Below are positions 31,894-44,081 of a stretch of DNA of 64,000 nt, in pieces. Each line of letters opens with the position of its first letter. Position 1 is the first letter of the stretch. The translations under genes were made by a program, and so were the position numbers. The stretch is from positions 124,001 through 188,000 of the forward strand of contig LATX02000228.1 of assembly GCA_001466705.2 (NCBI GenBank). The letters are read 5' to 3'. Origin of the DNA: Moniliophthora roreri (Eukaryota; Basidiomycota; Agaricomycetes; Agaricales; Marasmiaceae). A model generated the notes under the pieces. The model did not search any database. It had not been told where the DNA came from and worked only from the letters and a program-made list of their open reading frames with translations.

Positions 31894-33560
31894 ATGCCAA
31901 AGGCTGTAGTTCAGCAGAAATCGACATCGAAAGTAATCATCCTACGATATGGGGAACGAAAGTTGCTGGTGCCAAGGTCCTTCACGTATGCAGTAAGTCT
32001 TTACCTTTTTGAGACCTGAACTATAGTATATTCATCAACGTGCACGGGAACTAGGCGGTGAAATCAAGCGATACTTTCCGCGCTTTCGTTTAGCACCATT
32101 CGTTTTTGAAGCCAATGTAAACGGAGAAATATGTGTTGTCACACCAAATACCTGGGGTCTTGTTTCGGATGTAGTTAACGCGGTGGAGATTGTCGAGGAA
32201 CCGTGCGAGGGGAACGATGAGAATGAAAAGCAAAATGAGGACGAGATGCAGAGCAAAGAGGAGCAATATGACTCGGAGAACGAGGATCAGTACGCCGAGC
32301 CGAGTGAGCTGTAGTCAAAACATTATTGAAGTACGAACTGACCATCAAGCGCAGAGATACTCTATAGAACCACAGCTAGGAAGACTCTGCCATCGACACC
32401 CTGGGGTACATCGATGGTGAACAGGTTGTGTGAATCATGTTGATATTGGCCAACAAAGTGGAAGCTGAAGAGATAGGAAAGATTCTGGAACGCGTATATT
32501 CGTCCTGACAGTGACCGGCCTCACTTTGGAGGTCCCGGTCAAGTTCTCCGACACCATAGCCAATGTCAAGGCCAAAGTAGAGAATCTAGATGGTACACCT
32601 TCCGATCAACAGCGACTCATCTTCGCCGGAAAACAGTTGGAGGATGAATGTACACTCTCCGAGTACGACATCCAGAAAAACTCGACGCTTCACCTGGTTG
32701 TCAGCCTCCGTGGTGGAAAGCCTGTCATCTATCTGCTCTCTCCTTGTGAACAGGAAGCACGCGTTCAGCTGAGCCTCGTTCCACAGTGGGAATTCTCAGC
32801 CATATATCCTGTCGTGCCAATTGAACAGGCGTGCTCTACTTCAAAGGGTCAGTCGATCGAGTGGCTTGTGAAGACCCGCAAAGATGGTTCTCTTACAGAG
32901 CTATCTACGGGGGCTGATGTTTCTTACTTGTTCTGGGAAGCTCAGTTAGTGTTTTCCCGATAATCCGGCCAGGCCATGTACTCACGATGCTCGTTGCCCA
33001 TCTCTAGTACCAATTCCGAGATTCAGATGTCGCCGCCACCTTCTCCTAGGATGGAACAATTTTCGGAATGTTTCATCCCCGATCAGCCTATGTTGAACAA
33101 TGCGAACTCAGTCGTGCTACCCATTGAGACGATTCCTCAGTATCTTAACAAGGCACTTCTTGCTCTTGGGCTTCATACCGAAGCACGTACCTCTTTCATC
33201 ACGTATGCATCATTCTCTACGCATAATAGTTACTTTCGTTGACGATTGACGCTATTTCCCTATAGATATTGGCTTCCTTCACTCCTGAAACATGCCCATG
33301 TCGCGCTTCGTTTCCTTCCTCAAGCTGTTTACGAACCCGCTGCACCGCTCAACGTTTCTCCTCCACCCGATGTCACGACGAGAATCTTCATGCTGTTCCG
33401 GGGTGTCTGTGCAGAGGATGTTGCGGAATGGCGTGAATCGGTAAAGAAAGCTGATCTGGATGTGGAAATGTGGAGAGAGATTGTTGGTGTTGATATTGAT
33501 AAAGCGCTGGATAAGGATTTATTCCGTGTTTTGGAATGGGGAGGTATGGAGGTTCTGTGA
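31894..33560 (+). CDS. Ubiquitin-like fusion protein, copy D (divergent N-terminal half)
   Basis: A phase-consistent model has exons 31894-31992, 32027-32303, 32482-32944, 33008-33202 and 33266-33560, giving about 442 residues. Domain 1 is divergent: [18 protein letters not shown], then [14 protein letters not shown], then [20 protein letters not shown]. It ends in a unique acidic insertion ([20 protein letters not shown]). Domain 2: [56 protein letters not shown], ending [10 protein letters not shown]; the ubiquitin KTLTGKT loop is altered. Module 3 and the end LEWGGMEVL match copy B closely. Intron 1 would be only 34 nt because the acceptor used by the other copies reads GG here. The 178-nt intron 2 seems to enclose a relic of the ancestral exon-3 start. 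Confidence 0.72.
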
Positions 33561-34231
33561 GTGATAAGCCACTAATTCGTTTCGGAAATTGTCAGTTTGT
33601 ACCTTTCCCAATGAATTGTACGCCAGTGCCAGCCTTTGGACATGCTGATCTTGGCGCGGTGACTGGCCCGACACTAGCGGTATGAAGGTCAGACACATGA
33701 CATAGGAACTGGATCGATGTTCATTGATTATCGAATGACACGCTCTTTAACACTACAGGAACCTCAGCGGTGGAGGCTTGATACTGAATAGAGGCAGCAT
33801 CTAAACTTAGAACGTCCATTAGTGTTACGAACATCAACAGTATTTGGAAGAAGGTAGAACCTACTCTAGGCTCTCAAATCGACTCCGCTACAGGCTGCGC
33901 ACCCGCTGAGCATAATATAGTCTGAGTAAAACGCACCGCATTAGCCCCAGAATTCCCGATTTCCCATCCACTCATTTCTTCATATCCTTGATTTATAGTA
34001 TTATTTCGCAGAAATTAGGCATTTTAATGAGTGAGTTGGGACTCGAGTTGTTTAGGGCGGTATTGCAGACAGAATTTGAGAGTTTGTGAGAGTGATCATG
34101 GACGTTGCAGAGAAAGCGCTCTGCGCCGGAGGAATTGCCGACGACATTTGTTGGGCCACAACCACCATCTCATCCTCTTTTCTTCCTCGTAAACTAACAC
34201 CAGAAGGGCCAAAGGAATCAGCTGCAGAGCA
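33561..34231. other. Intergenic with decayed family 3' flank
   Basis: 33680-33870 keeps a diverged version of the ubiquitin-like family 3' flank (TTAGAACGTCCATTAGTG; GGAAGAAGGTAGAACCTAC). The remainder is the upstream region of MON2, with no clear TATA box. Confidence 0.5.
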
Positions 34232-37200
34232 ATGAGCTCTCTAGCATTTCTTGTGACTGAACTCCAGGTATGCCTTGTACCAGTATTTCCCCACAAATCG
34301 TACTCATTCCCCATAGTCACTGGCCAGCGAAACCAGGCGTAAACATCCAGAAGTTCGCGAGGTATTTCTAGGCTCATGTGCACGTAAAGGAGAAGGAAGA
34401 CTGATGAAACTTGCATCCAAAGGCTGCTGAAAAGTCGTTGGCGATCTTGAGGGCTTCACCGGAACAGGCAACTGCTAATTTGGCGTCAGGTGCATATGCC
34501 TTTCTTATGAGTTTGACGATTTCAATTGATCATTTTTACTAGATGGACCTCAATCCGATGATCTTCTCAAGCCAGTATTCATGGGATGCGCGACAAAGAA
34601 CGCGAAAGTCGTCGCCATCTCACTGGGTTCTCTTCAAAGACTCATCGCACTCAAGGCTGTTCCCCAATCGGCTGTTCCACTTATCATCAAGACGATGAGT
34701 GACTCCATGTCGCAAGGAGTTGACATCCAGCTCAAAATTCTCCAAACATTACTGTCTCTTATCACCAATTTCCCGGAAGTGCATGGTGTACTGCTTGGCG
34801 ACGTATGTTATTGACTCCAAGTCTTTAGTTCAGTACTGAACGTTCCTGTAGGCCCTCCTACTCTGCTTCAAACTCCAAGAGTCCAAGATAGCTGTCGTGT
34901 CATCGACTGCGGCAGCCACACTTCGGCAACTTGTCATGTTTGTGGTGGACAAGATGGTTGATGAAGACCGACAAGATGACTTGGACCCCGCACTTCTTTC
35001 AGCAGTTACTTTACCCAATGATTCAACCATTTCTCTTGGACCGTCCGCAAAAGACGCGTATTCGGTTTTCGAAGACCTTTGCCTATTGGCCAACTCTGAA
35101 AAACCCAACTTTTTGAGGCTCGAGTTTTTACACAAGACGTTTGCTTTGGAGCTTATTGAGAGCGTGTTGACAAACTATCACGCGCTATTCAAGAAGCATA
35201 ATGAACTCATTCTTCTCCTTCGACATCATTTGTGCCCTCTGCTTCTGAAGGTACTCTCGGATCGCGCCATTTTCCCTCTCACCTTACGGTGTACGCGTGT
35301 CGCCTTCTTGCTTCTTAAACAGTTTTCTGGAGAGCTAGAGACTGAAGCAGAGGTGTTCTTGATGTTATTCATCAAGATCATATCCGACGAGGGAGATGGA
35401 GGCGACCAGCACGGTCCGGCTAGACCACCTTGGGTGAGAGTGCTCGCCATGGAGATCATGCGAGGGTATGTAGAAAACTAATTTTCGCCGAAAGTTTATT
35501 CACGGGTCAATTTTAGTTTGTGCAGCGACGCTGAACTGATACGAAATGTTTGGGACCGCTACGATGCTCATCCATCCGCTAATTCGAAGGTTTTCACATC
35601 TCTCATAACCGCCTTGAACAGGCTGGTCACAGAGAAGCCTTCATTACTCGGCGTTGGATCCCAAATGTTCGGAATCGGTGTTTCGCACGATACATCCGGT
35701 GGTCTTTCACCCACAAGTTCAAGTTATAGCCTAGATATGGGTGGTATGGCTGGCATGGTAGCGACAGCAGCAAGTGCCACTGTCTCGAACGTCGTTGGAA
35801 TGATGTCTAGTGGTGCCGGTCTGAGCTTGCAAGGCTCAACGATGAAGCTTCAATGGTGTGTCTGCAATAGCTGTTATCCATGGAATGCATCCTAATAAAA
35901 AACTTTTAGTATCGACCAACTAGACAAGGCAGATTCTCCCCTAATCCCCGAATCTTACATTTACCTGCTAGCCCTTCAATGTCTAGTTTCCTTATGCGAA
36001 GGTCTAGCAGCATTCTCCGCTCCGCTATACACATCCATTGTCATCCAACGCCCCCGCTCAGCAGGAGAAGCGCCTATACGTGCGCCACCTGCATTAGACA
36101 TATCTTCTTTACCTCAAGATGACCCGCAGACCAAGCAGCTTCAGATTGTCCGCGACATCATCGAAAACGGTTGGCCTGCCCTCCTCGCCGCGTTATCCTT
36201 CATCATTTCCACCAACCTATCCGACGAACTTTTCGTCGACGTCCTGGCAAGTTTCCAGGCTATGACCAATGTTTCGGGCATGCTAGGACTATCAACGCCT
36301 CGTGATGCGTTTTTCACCAGCCTATCGAAATTCGCTGTTCCAACCCGTGTTGTGTCATCTTTAGAATCCTACGTGGAACCTCAGACGCCACGTACAGCAA
36401 GCAGTATATCAGAGAATTTGGGGTTGGGCGGTGGAGCGACACATCCGCCAGGATTGTCGGAAAGAAACTTGGCGTGCCTGAAGGTGCTTATTGGAAGTGC
36501 CATGTTCCTTGCTGGAAGTCTCGGGGAGAGCTGGTTTGGCATCTTGGAAGTCCTCCAGAATGCCGATTATGTGTTGACATCGAAAGGGACGGGATTACAT
36601 TCAACACCAAGTAAACGGGCCGTGTCTTCTAGCGGAGGTCGTCCGATGTCTGTGTCGGGAAGTACGTCGCTGCAAGCTAGTAATAGCATGTCTGGAGGAT
36701 CATCAACGGTGCCGAAGCATCCCTTGTTGAGCGATTTGGATTCGGATTCGATCTTGAATGCTATGCAGCGGCTCTTTGACGCTTCGAAAAACTTGGAAGA
36801 CGAAGCTTTAAAGAGCTTTGTAGTGGCGCTTTGCAAGCTGAGCGCAGAGATGGTTGGAATGCAGACGGACAGTAGGGATTTGGAGGCCATTGCCGAAGGC
36901 GACACTCCGGAGGAAGATGGTCACACACTCACTACACCGACTGCTCTCGCACCGGGTTTGAAGGAAGCTTCGCATAGGCGACGTGTCAGCGGGATCCATA
37001 TCCCACGAACCTTGGTAAGTCTTACTCGTATCAAGGAGTGCAGATTCTGAATCCTGTACCTAGCGCTCTGGTGACTTTGGCATAAACAAACTCGGAGGAG
37101 TGGCCCTTTTGAACATTCACCGCTTGATCTACCGACCCCCAAGTATAGCCTGGGATACCACAACGGGTCATCTTCTATCGACACTCTGCTTACCAATTGC

Positions 37201-40200
37201 ACCCCAATCCATTCGTATACAGGCGGCCCGAGTTCTTGACGAGATTCTAGTCATTGTTCCGCGAAACTTGACTAACACGGGGGATCTACAAGCGGAGGTC
37301 CAGAAGCGCGTGTTGGACGTACTAGCGAAGCAAGTAGTCCTAGACCAATCTGCTCTCAGTCACTCAGGCATGACCACAGTGATTGAGCTGCGTCGCATGG
37401 GGCTCGAGACCCTACATCAGATTCTCCAGGCCTCAGGTCACACGCTGGTAGTAGGATGGGAAACAATATTCTACATGTTGGAGAGCGTTTGCAAGCCATC
37501 GCCTTCTCCCCTATCCCGTTCAGCGTCAATGGATTCAATCACCCCCTCGGCCTCGCCTGTGAAACGTAGCAAGCCCTTGGTACTCCTAGGAGCGGGCGTT
37601 CCCTCGGAGAAGAACTATACCGCTCTCATAAAGATCGCCTTCCAATCTCTGACTCTGGTGTGCGATTCGGTCTCACTGTTATCACCGGAGCACTTGCGAT
37701 TATGTATCACAACGCTCGGTCAATTCGGTCGACAAGTTGATACAAATATTGCCCTCACCGCTACCGCCAGTCTTCTGTGGAGCGTTTCCGATGCTATACA
37801 AGCCAAGAGAAAAGATGCAGAGCAGGAGCCGGAATATAGCGAGCTTTGGATGTTCCTGCTCCTCGAAATCCTTGGGCTGTGTACGGACGAAAGGCCAGAG
37901 GTCAGAGACGGTGGGATTCAGACGCTGTTCAGGACTATGCAGCTATATGGTGCCACATTAAGCTCGGATACATGGGATCAGTGTATCTGGAAGGTCACGT
38001 TCCCACTTATTGATGAACTTACCAACGAGATTCGTCGTCGCTCAACCCTCAGTCCTATTTCATCAGGTGAAGACCTAGACGCAACGGTTCCTGCGGAGCG
38101 GGCTTGGGACGACTCCAAGATCCTTGCTTTCCAGTCAATGGGATCCATCTTTCAAGATTTCCTCATAACGAAGATAATTCAACTCGATTCCTTCTCCCGA
38201 GCATGGGACGTTTTTGTGACATATGTACAAGATACTGTTCTCTTGGACAACCGACCAATCAGCAGCCCCGCATTACGTTGCCTAGAGAAAGTTATCAAGG
38301 CTTCCGTCCCTACAGAGTCGGACTGGAAGGACCAGATGGCACATTTATGGCAGCGCACCTGGGAAGCTATTGACCAAATCGGGGAGACAGTTTTGAAAAA
38401 GTCTGGTTCTCATTCCCTTGAAGCCGAACATGGCCTTCCGAAACCATTCACCCAAGAGTCGCTTGTGGCATTTGTGGATGTTGTACAGTGTACGAGAGGC
38501 CTCAGTCGTGCGCTGGATGGTCATGAATGGCCCCTGGAAAGACTGACTCGACTCATGGCGATCCTCAAAGGTGAGTATTCCCCCGCGACTGAACCCGAAC
38601 GTCGAAAGGCTTAGCAAAAGTATAGGTGTATTGACTTATTCTCAATCGCCTGATTATCGGCCTGATATCGATGCTCTGCCTCCACTTCAAGTGAGTCGCT
38701 AGCCAAACTTCAAATATCATCCTAACTTTCTTTTTTCCCTTCCGGCACAGACTGCAGTCATGGATACAATCAATAGCATCGATCTTTCTTCGCCTGGCTC
38801 ACCTTCGTTAGTCCTCCAAGATTTGTCCGAGTTTTCTACTCTTCCCTTCTTGGCCGCATTTGATGTCGCACCGAATCCAAAGAGTCAAACGCCGCAGAAA
38901 CGTGTCACGTACATTGCTCTTGCGAAAAAGACTATGCCTTTACTGGTTGATTTATGCCTTCGCTTCAAAGATAAAGCAGAGATATATGTCGATGGAACGC
39001 TTGAAGCAGTCCTTTCTGTGAGTATTTGCTCATTTACGCCATACAACTCTTGGCCTCATGCTTTTTTTTCTCATAGGCGTACTCTATACCTGTCAAACTA
39101 AAGTACGACTGTCCGGCTCCTTCAAAACACGGAAAGGACCAACCGCTTTGGAAAACGGCGACTACCTGCTTCTTGAAGATTGTTGAAGAGTGTTCTCCGC
39201 AGATCAAGGCGCTCGGTCAAGGTACGCTTTGCGTATTGGTGTTTCTGTCTCACGTACCTGATACACTGGTCATATATAGACATACCAGACGAATGTGTAA
39301 CGTCAATATGGCGTCAAATACTTGACGTTTATCGAGGAGGTATCCTTGCGGACTGGTGCGTTGACATCTTTTTTTTGACACGAAAACAAGGCATACTAAT
39401 ACGACGATCTTTCGTTTGCAGCACCGCAGCAGAAGCCTTCCCGTTACACATTCAAGAGGAAGAAGAGAATTTCGATCTCGCACTCATAGGATCTCTCGAA
39501 ATCGACGTCGTACCCCATCTTGGCGATTTACGTGTACCCGACTCTGTCGTTTTCCAACTTTCACACATGCTTTCCCAAGGAAGCAGACTTTACGATTCGG
39601 ATTACGGCGTTCATGATCACTCTAGAAGCCAAACGCCAGACAATGAAACAACAAGCTCTTCACGGCATTCTTCCAACGAGTTTGTCAAGGTGGATATTGA
39701 GAGGCATCTAAGTCATGGGAGTACGCATTCGGGGACGCTTCTTCCACGAGAACGGTTTTCGTATTGGTGTTTTGATTTATTATTCCTCATATGTTCAGAT
39801 ACGACGAAGGGTGGGTTGTCATAATGGGTCTACTACGTAACTCGCTCACTGATGTCTTTGAACAGATCAAGAACATTCCCGAAAACGACTCGCAGCGTTG
39901 AGTTTGATCTCCCTGCTCGGTCGATGTAAAACTACGCTTGTTGGGTACATAGCAGACGAAGCACTTCGTGGAAACCTACCTTTTCCCAGGTGAGCCAAAG
40001 CAGATATATATATGAACGGGGGGGAGGGGGAAACTAAACCAAACGTTTTATTCTATAGAGCTCGAGAAGACGAACTACTCTACGTCCTACGAAAACTGTT
40101 GGACCTCAAACTCTGGTCTGGATCTCACTGGGCAGCACTTTCATCAGATCCTACAGGGTGTTGTATCGAACAACCGAGTGAGTAAAAAAAAACTATTCTA

Positions 40201-40484
40201 AAGATCTCTTTATTACCCTCTTACACCCATTGTGTTATATAACAGCCATCGACCCATCCAACATCTCTTCCCCTTCCCAACTCATCGCCGACGCTATCAA
40301 ACGCTCTCCAGTCGCCCACTTGTTTTACTTTTATCCCGTCCTATGCGAAATCACTTCCGTTCCGAAAAACACACCTTTTTCTTCTTCATGGGGGCCAGCT
40401 ACTGACGCTGTAGCTCGTGTAGATGCTCGTTCACTTGCTAAAGAGTGTCTAAAAGTGGTTGGTAGGGAGATGGGTGTTTCATAA
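34232..40484 (+). CDS. MON2: MON2 homologue, Golgi/endosome trafficking scaffold
   Basis: About 16 exons. The first four are short: MSSLAFLVTELQ, SLASETRRKHPEVRE, AAEKSLAILRASPEQATANL, then DGPQSDDLLKPVFMGCATKN. This is the typical DCB-region start of Mon2. Further on are the HUS-type region (YSVFEDLCLLANSEKPNFLR; FALELIESVL), the conserved block NGWPALLAALSFIISTNLSD, the long helical middle, and the Mon2 C-terminus (ERFSYWCFDLLFLICSDTTK). It ends AKECLKVVGREMGVS. MON2 is a large relative of BIG/GBF ARF-GEFs without a Sec7 catalytic domain, and none is seen here. The yeast protein works with Dop1 and the flippase Neo1 at Golgi and endosome membranes. This single-copy housekeeping gene marks the right border of the repeat-rich island. 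No frame damage was noticed. Confidence 0.93.
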
Positions 40485-41057
40485 TTTGATTGATGATTGA
40501 TATGATTTGATACTATACGATATGATATGATGCGTCTTTTTGATACATAATGTATTTCTAGAGCGTTTTTTTGATAGTAAGAGATTCGAGGTTTGTTGGT
40601 TTCCTTTTGTGTATCTAGAATAACGTGGAATTATATACTTTGCTCAGTTCCTGCCCTGTTCACTCGTGCAATATATGGGATAGAACGCTTTATTCTACCT
40701 CTAAAAAAAGTCCATTTTGCTTGCTCCAACACGACTTATGTTAACGAGTGTATATCGTACCATTGACATCAATGGAACAAAAAAGGGATAAAGTGTGATG
40801 GGTATGAGACAAAAATGTACGAACTATAAGAAAAGAAAAAAAATAATGCAAGGTCCCTTGACTGCAACTAGGTGGACAAACAACAAAGCTAAAAAAGCTA
40901 TTTATTGTAAAAAAAAACATGCGTGAAACCATGAATCGTGTCATAACTCCGACCATCCAAACAAGAACAAGAAACTAACATTATTGCCAATGATTCCTCA
41001 TTCCCTCTCTCTAGTCCATTGGGGTATGTATTCCTACTACTTGATTATATCCCCCCT
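40485..41057. other. 3' region between convergent genes
   Basis: AT-rich stretch between the stops of MON2 (+) and the wall glycoprotein (-). It should contain both 3' UTRs and has A-rich runs but no gene. Confidence 0.6.
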
Positions 41058-42563
41058 TTAATGGAACATGGCGATAGCAGCAACACCAGTAATGATGGAT
41101 ACGAGTGTGATGCACTGGACGAGACCAGTTTGGACAGCACCACGGAAAGCGGGCGATGCAGCGTTCGAGTTGTTGGATGATCCTGCAGATCCAGTGGCTA
41201 AGAAAAAAAAAAAAAAAAAAAAGTACATTAGTTTTTCACGTTTGAGAATGGGGGGTGGGGGGTGGAAACATACTAGATGCACCGCCAGAACCATTAGGCC
41301 TGTTACTACCCGTCGCAGCAGCAGAGTTGCTAACATGTGGAGAAACAGAAACACCGGTAGCAGTAGCAGCAGCTTCGGTTGGGACAGGGCCGGTAGCACT
41401 TGCGCCGAGTGATTTGGGGTCGATAGCATTTCCGACAGTGTTGGTAGTCTTGCAGTTGGAAGAGGATGGGATAGTGTAAGGAGCAGAGGGGGTGACGGTA
41501 TCACCGACGGTAAATGTCTGACTACCGACAACACCGGTCCAGTATTGCTCAAATTTGGAGTAGGTGGTCTGGCCACCGGATACTTGAGGGTACCAACCGG
41601 GAGGATCTAGACAATGAGAGTGAGAAACATGACGAAGATGCTTGAATCATAGGTCTTGAACGTACAAGCAACATCAGCATCGCAAGATTCGCTATAAAAA
41701 AAAAGGTGTACATCAGAATCTGATGTCCCCCTAAAACGACAGATTCGACAAAGCTCACAAGGTTCCGTCAAAGTTGTAGTTTCCAGGCATGACAAAGTTG
41801 CAACCCATGACGTCAAGCTTGTGTTCACACATGGCAGCAGCGCTATAGGTAGCATTGGCGTTGATGCAAGCACGCAAGCAGAATTGGTTGTAAGACTAGT
41901 TGGGAGAAATGCTTTAGCGTAAAATCGAGAGAGAGGGAGAGAAACGCACGATAAACATCATCCATTCCTCAATGTTCTTGTCCTCTCCATTAATGTTAAC
42001 GGTGACATTACCACCGATAGGGTTTCCGAGACCTTCGGCACCGTGGGGGTCCAGCTCACCACCTTGGTCGTTAGGAGCGACGTTCAACTTGGTGAAATCG
42101 CCATAGCCCATGACTTGCACGTAAAAGTCTGCGAATACAAGTACGCTGAGTCGTTACATTCTTTCCAAGCATGGAAAGTACACTAACCGGTCTTGAGGAA
42201 AGAAAGACCGGTGATGGTACCATCAGGAATGACACGGGCGTTGTTACGTGCCTTCGTGCACCAAGCAACCTCGAATGCTTCGGAATTACCGATTTCGGAG
42301 ACTTGAGGAGGAGCAAAGAGGCAGAAATCCTGAATAATACCGGAATGATTTAGCCAATTGCAAAGAAAGAAAGAAAAACAACTCACGTCGATCGAGTTTA
42401 TGGACAACAGCCTCGAGTCGGAGGTTTGGTTGATAGCGGTACCCATCGTAGGCTTGGGAGGGTTTGTTACACCCATAGTTCCAGTGGCGAAAACACCATT
42501 CTGAGCAGCGACTCCAGAAATGGCTCCTGCAAGGAGCAAAGCAGCGGAAGAAGCGGCGAACAT
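41058..42563 (-). CDS. Secreted GPI-type glycoprotein ('macrophage activating glycoprotein'-like)
   Basis: Exon 1 encodes a signal peptide, MFAASSAALLLAGAISGVAA. It is followed over several short introns by DFCLFAPPQVSEIGNSEAFE, VAWCTKARNNARVIPDGTIT, DFYVQVMGYGDFTKLNVAPN, DPHGAEGLGNPIGGNVTVNI, YNQFCLRACINANATYSAAA, MCEHKLDVMGCNFVMPGNYN and PPGWYPQVSGG. The cysteine-rich ectodomain then gives way to a Ser/Thr/Ala-rich stalk and a hydrophobic end (LVQCITLVSIITGVAAIAMF) consistent with a GPI signal. The block order matches basidiomycete proteins annotated as macrophage activating glycoprotein; the biochemical role is unknown, probably cell wall or surface. A run of about 18 A at 41203-41222 is the pyrimidine tract of an intron. 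Confidence 0.85.
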
Positions 42564-44081
42564 TGTAGGATTCGTGGGGTGGAGAGGATTAACTTTTTGT
42601 TGTTTTTAAGAAAGAGAAGAGCAATAAAGCAATGATCTCCTGTAAAGTATGTAAAAGAGTGGAGGGGGGAGAGCAGGTGATGCTATGTGTGTGGATGTGG
42701 ATGATGGTGGTTGAGGAGAAGGAGGAGAATAAGGAAAAAATTGAGTTGACGTGTGGGTCCTTTTTGGAGTACGGACGGCTGCGCAGCGGCGACCACACGA
42801 AGCGTGATATGAAAAATTTTCCCGGATCCAATCAAAAGGGTGACAACGACCATCATTGTCTAAAAATAGTTCAGCATCAGGGTCGCTGGCGTTCAAAAAC
42901 AAAACAAGCTGAAGTACATTGTTTAAAGTCAGAACATTCAAGCTTCTTTCTTTCGCTCTCTCTCGCAGATAAGTGTCCGTAACTGGGGAGCATTCGGAAT
43001 GGAAATAGAATTGGCAATGTGGAGCTATGCGGAGACGACCCAGGAAGGATGTGACAAGGATCATGGATCGGCTACGCTTACAGCACTCGCTTGACACAGC
43101 TCTGCCACTTACAAAAATAGAATGTCATCGCCTACATATAGAGGTCTATTTTCTGCCAACTTGCAAGCGATACGCATGTTGGTAAAGACGAGGTTGGAGC
43201 TTAGTGGACGGAATGACGAGGTCGGGCACAGGCCGAAACGTGTTGTAGAATGAATTGTCGCGAGGGAACTTGCATCATTAAAAGTGGCGTAGATTTGCAG
43301 GCTAAATCTTTTTACAAAATCGGACGAAATCGGTGCGAATTTCAGGAGTGGGAAATGGAGCGATGGAGGGGCATCGTGTGATCATGACTCTGAGCACCCA
43401 GCCCTGCATTCAAAGTCGCCTTCTTCTTCAATGCCTGGGGAAATAGAAAATAAGTAACCGACCTGCTTGGCTTTCTTGGGCCTCCTCGATGAAAGCCGAC
43501 CGAAACGCAAATCATTCCTTGGCTCTCGACGAAAAAGCTATTTCGGCGTAGACGGAGGGGGGTAAAAAAATGCTCACAAGAATTAGGAGGTGACAGAGGC
43601 ACAAAACACACGTGGATCCATCAACGTTGCCAGCGTGAAATGCCGCCGAAAAAAGGGCCCGTGTATGTCAAGTGTATCGGGGGACCTCACATGCAACTGA
43701 TGCTGATTATGGTGGTCCCTGACGCCCGTCATAGCAGGCGCTGAACTACCATACATGTTCTATTCCAGGATTAGCAAGAATAGTGTACAGGCAGCTTGGG
43801 AGTGGGCACCTTGGCCGTATCTAAACGGAAGGACGTCGATGAGGGATATCCGCCAAGCCCAACTCACCATTACCGCACCTCGCAAGCATTTCCCGATTCG
43901 TTTCGGTATAAGCTTAACGCGGAAAGTAGATTCGACCCAAACGCGAACGACGTGTATAAACGAGTTCGAAAACAACATATATATATATATATATATGAGA
44001 AGAAGGGATCAAAACCTAGCACAAACGCCAATATCAGGTCTTTGTAGCATCATCACAAGGGCAAATAACAGAAAAACGCAC
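42564..44081. other. Intergenic
   Basis: Upstream region of the wall glycoprotein and 3' region of the next minus-strand gene. It contains CT-rich promoter-like sequence at 42600-42730 and a TA dinucleotide microsatellite at about 43978-43996. Minus-strand frames in 42606-43097 overlap the promoter and carry no domain. Confidence 0.55.

Noticed and set aside
34232..40484. Calling the large gene a Sec7-type ARF guanine exchange factor
   Set aside because: The DCB/HUS-like and Mon2 C-terminal blocks are present but no Sec7 catalytic domain is seen, which is typical of MON2.
42606..43097. 163-codon minus-strand frame upstream of the wall glycoprotein
   Set aside because: It covers the CT-rich promoter region of that gene and its composition reflects this bias; no domain.
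43978..43996. TA repeat as a possible origin or structural element
   Set aside because: A plain dinucleotide microsatellite between two genes; nothing else supports a function.
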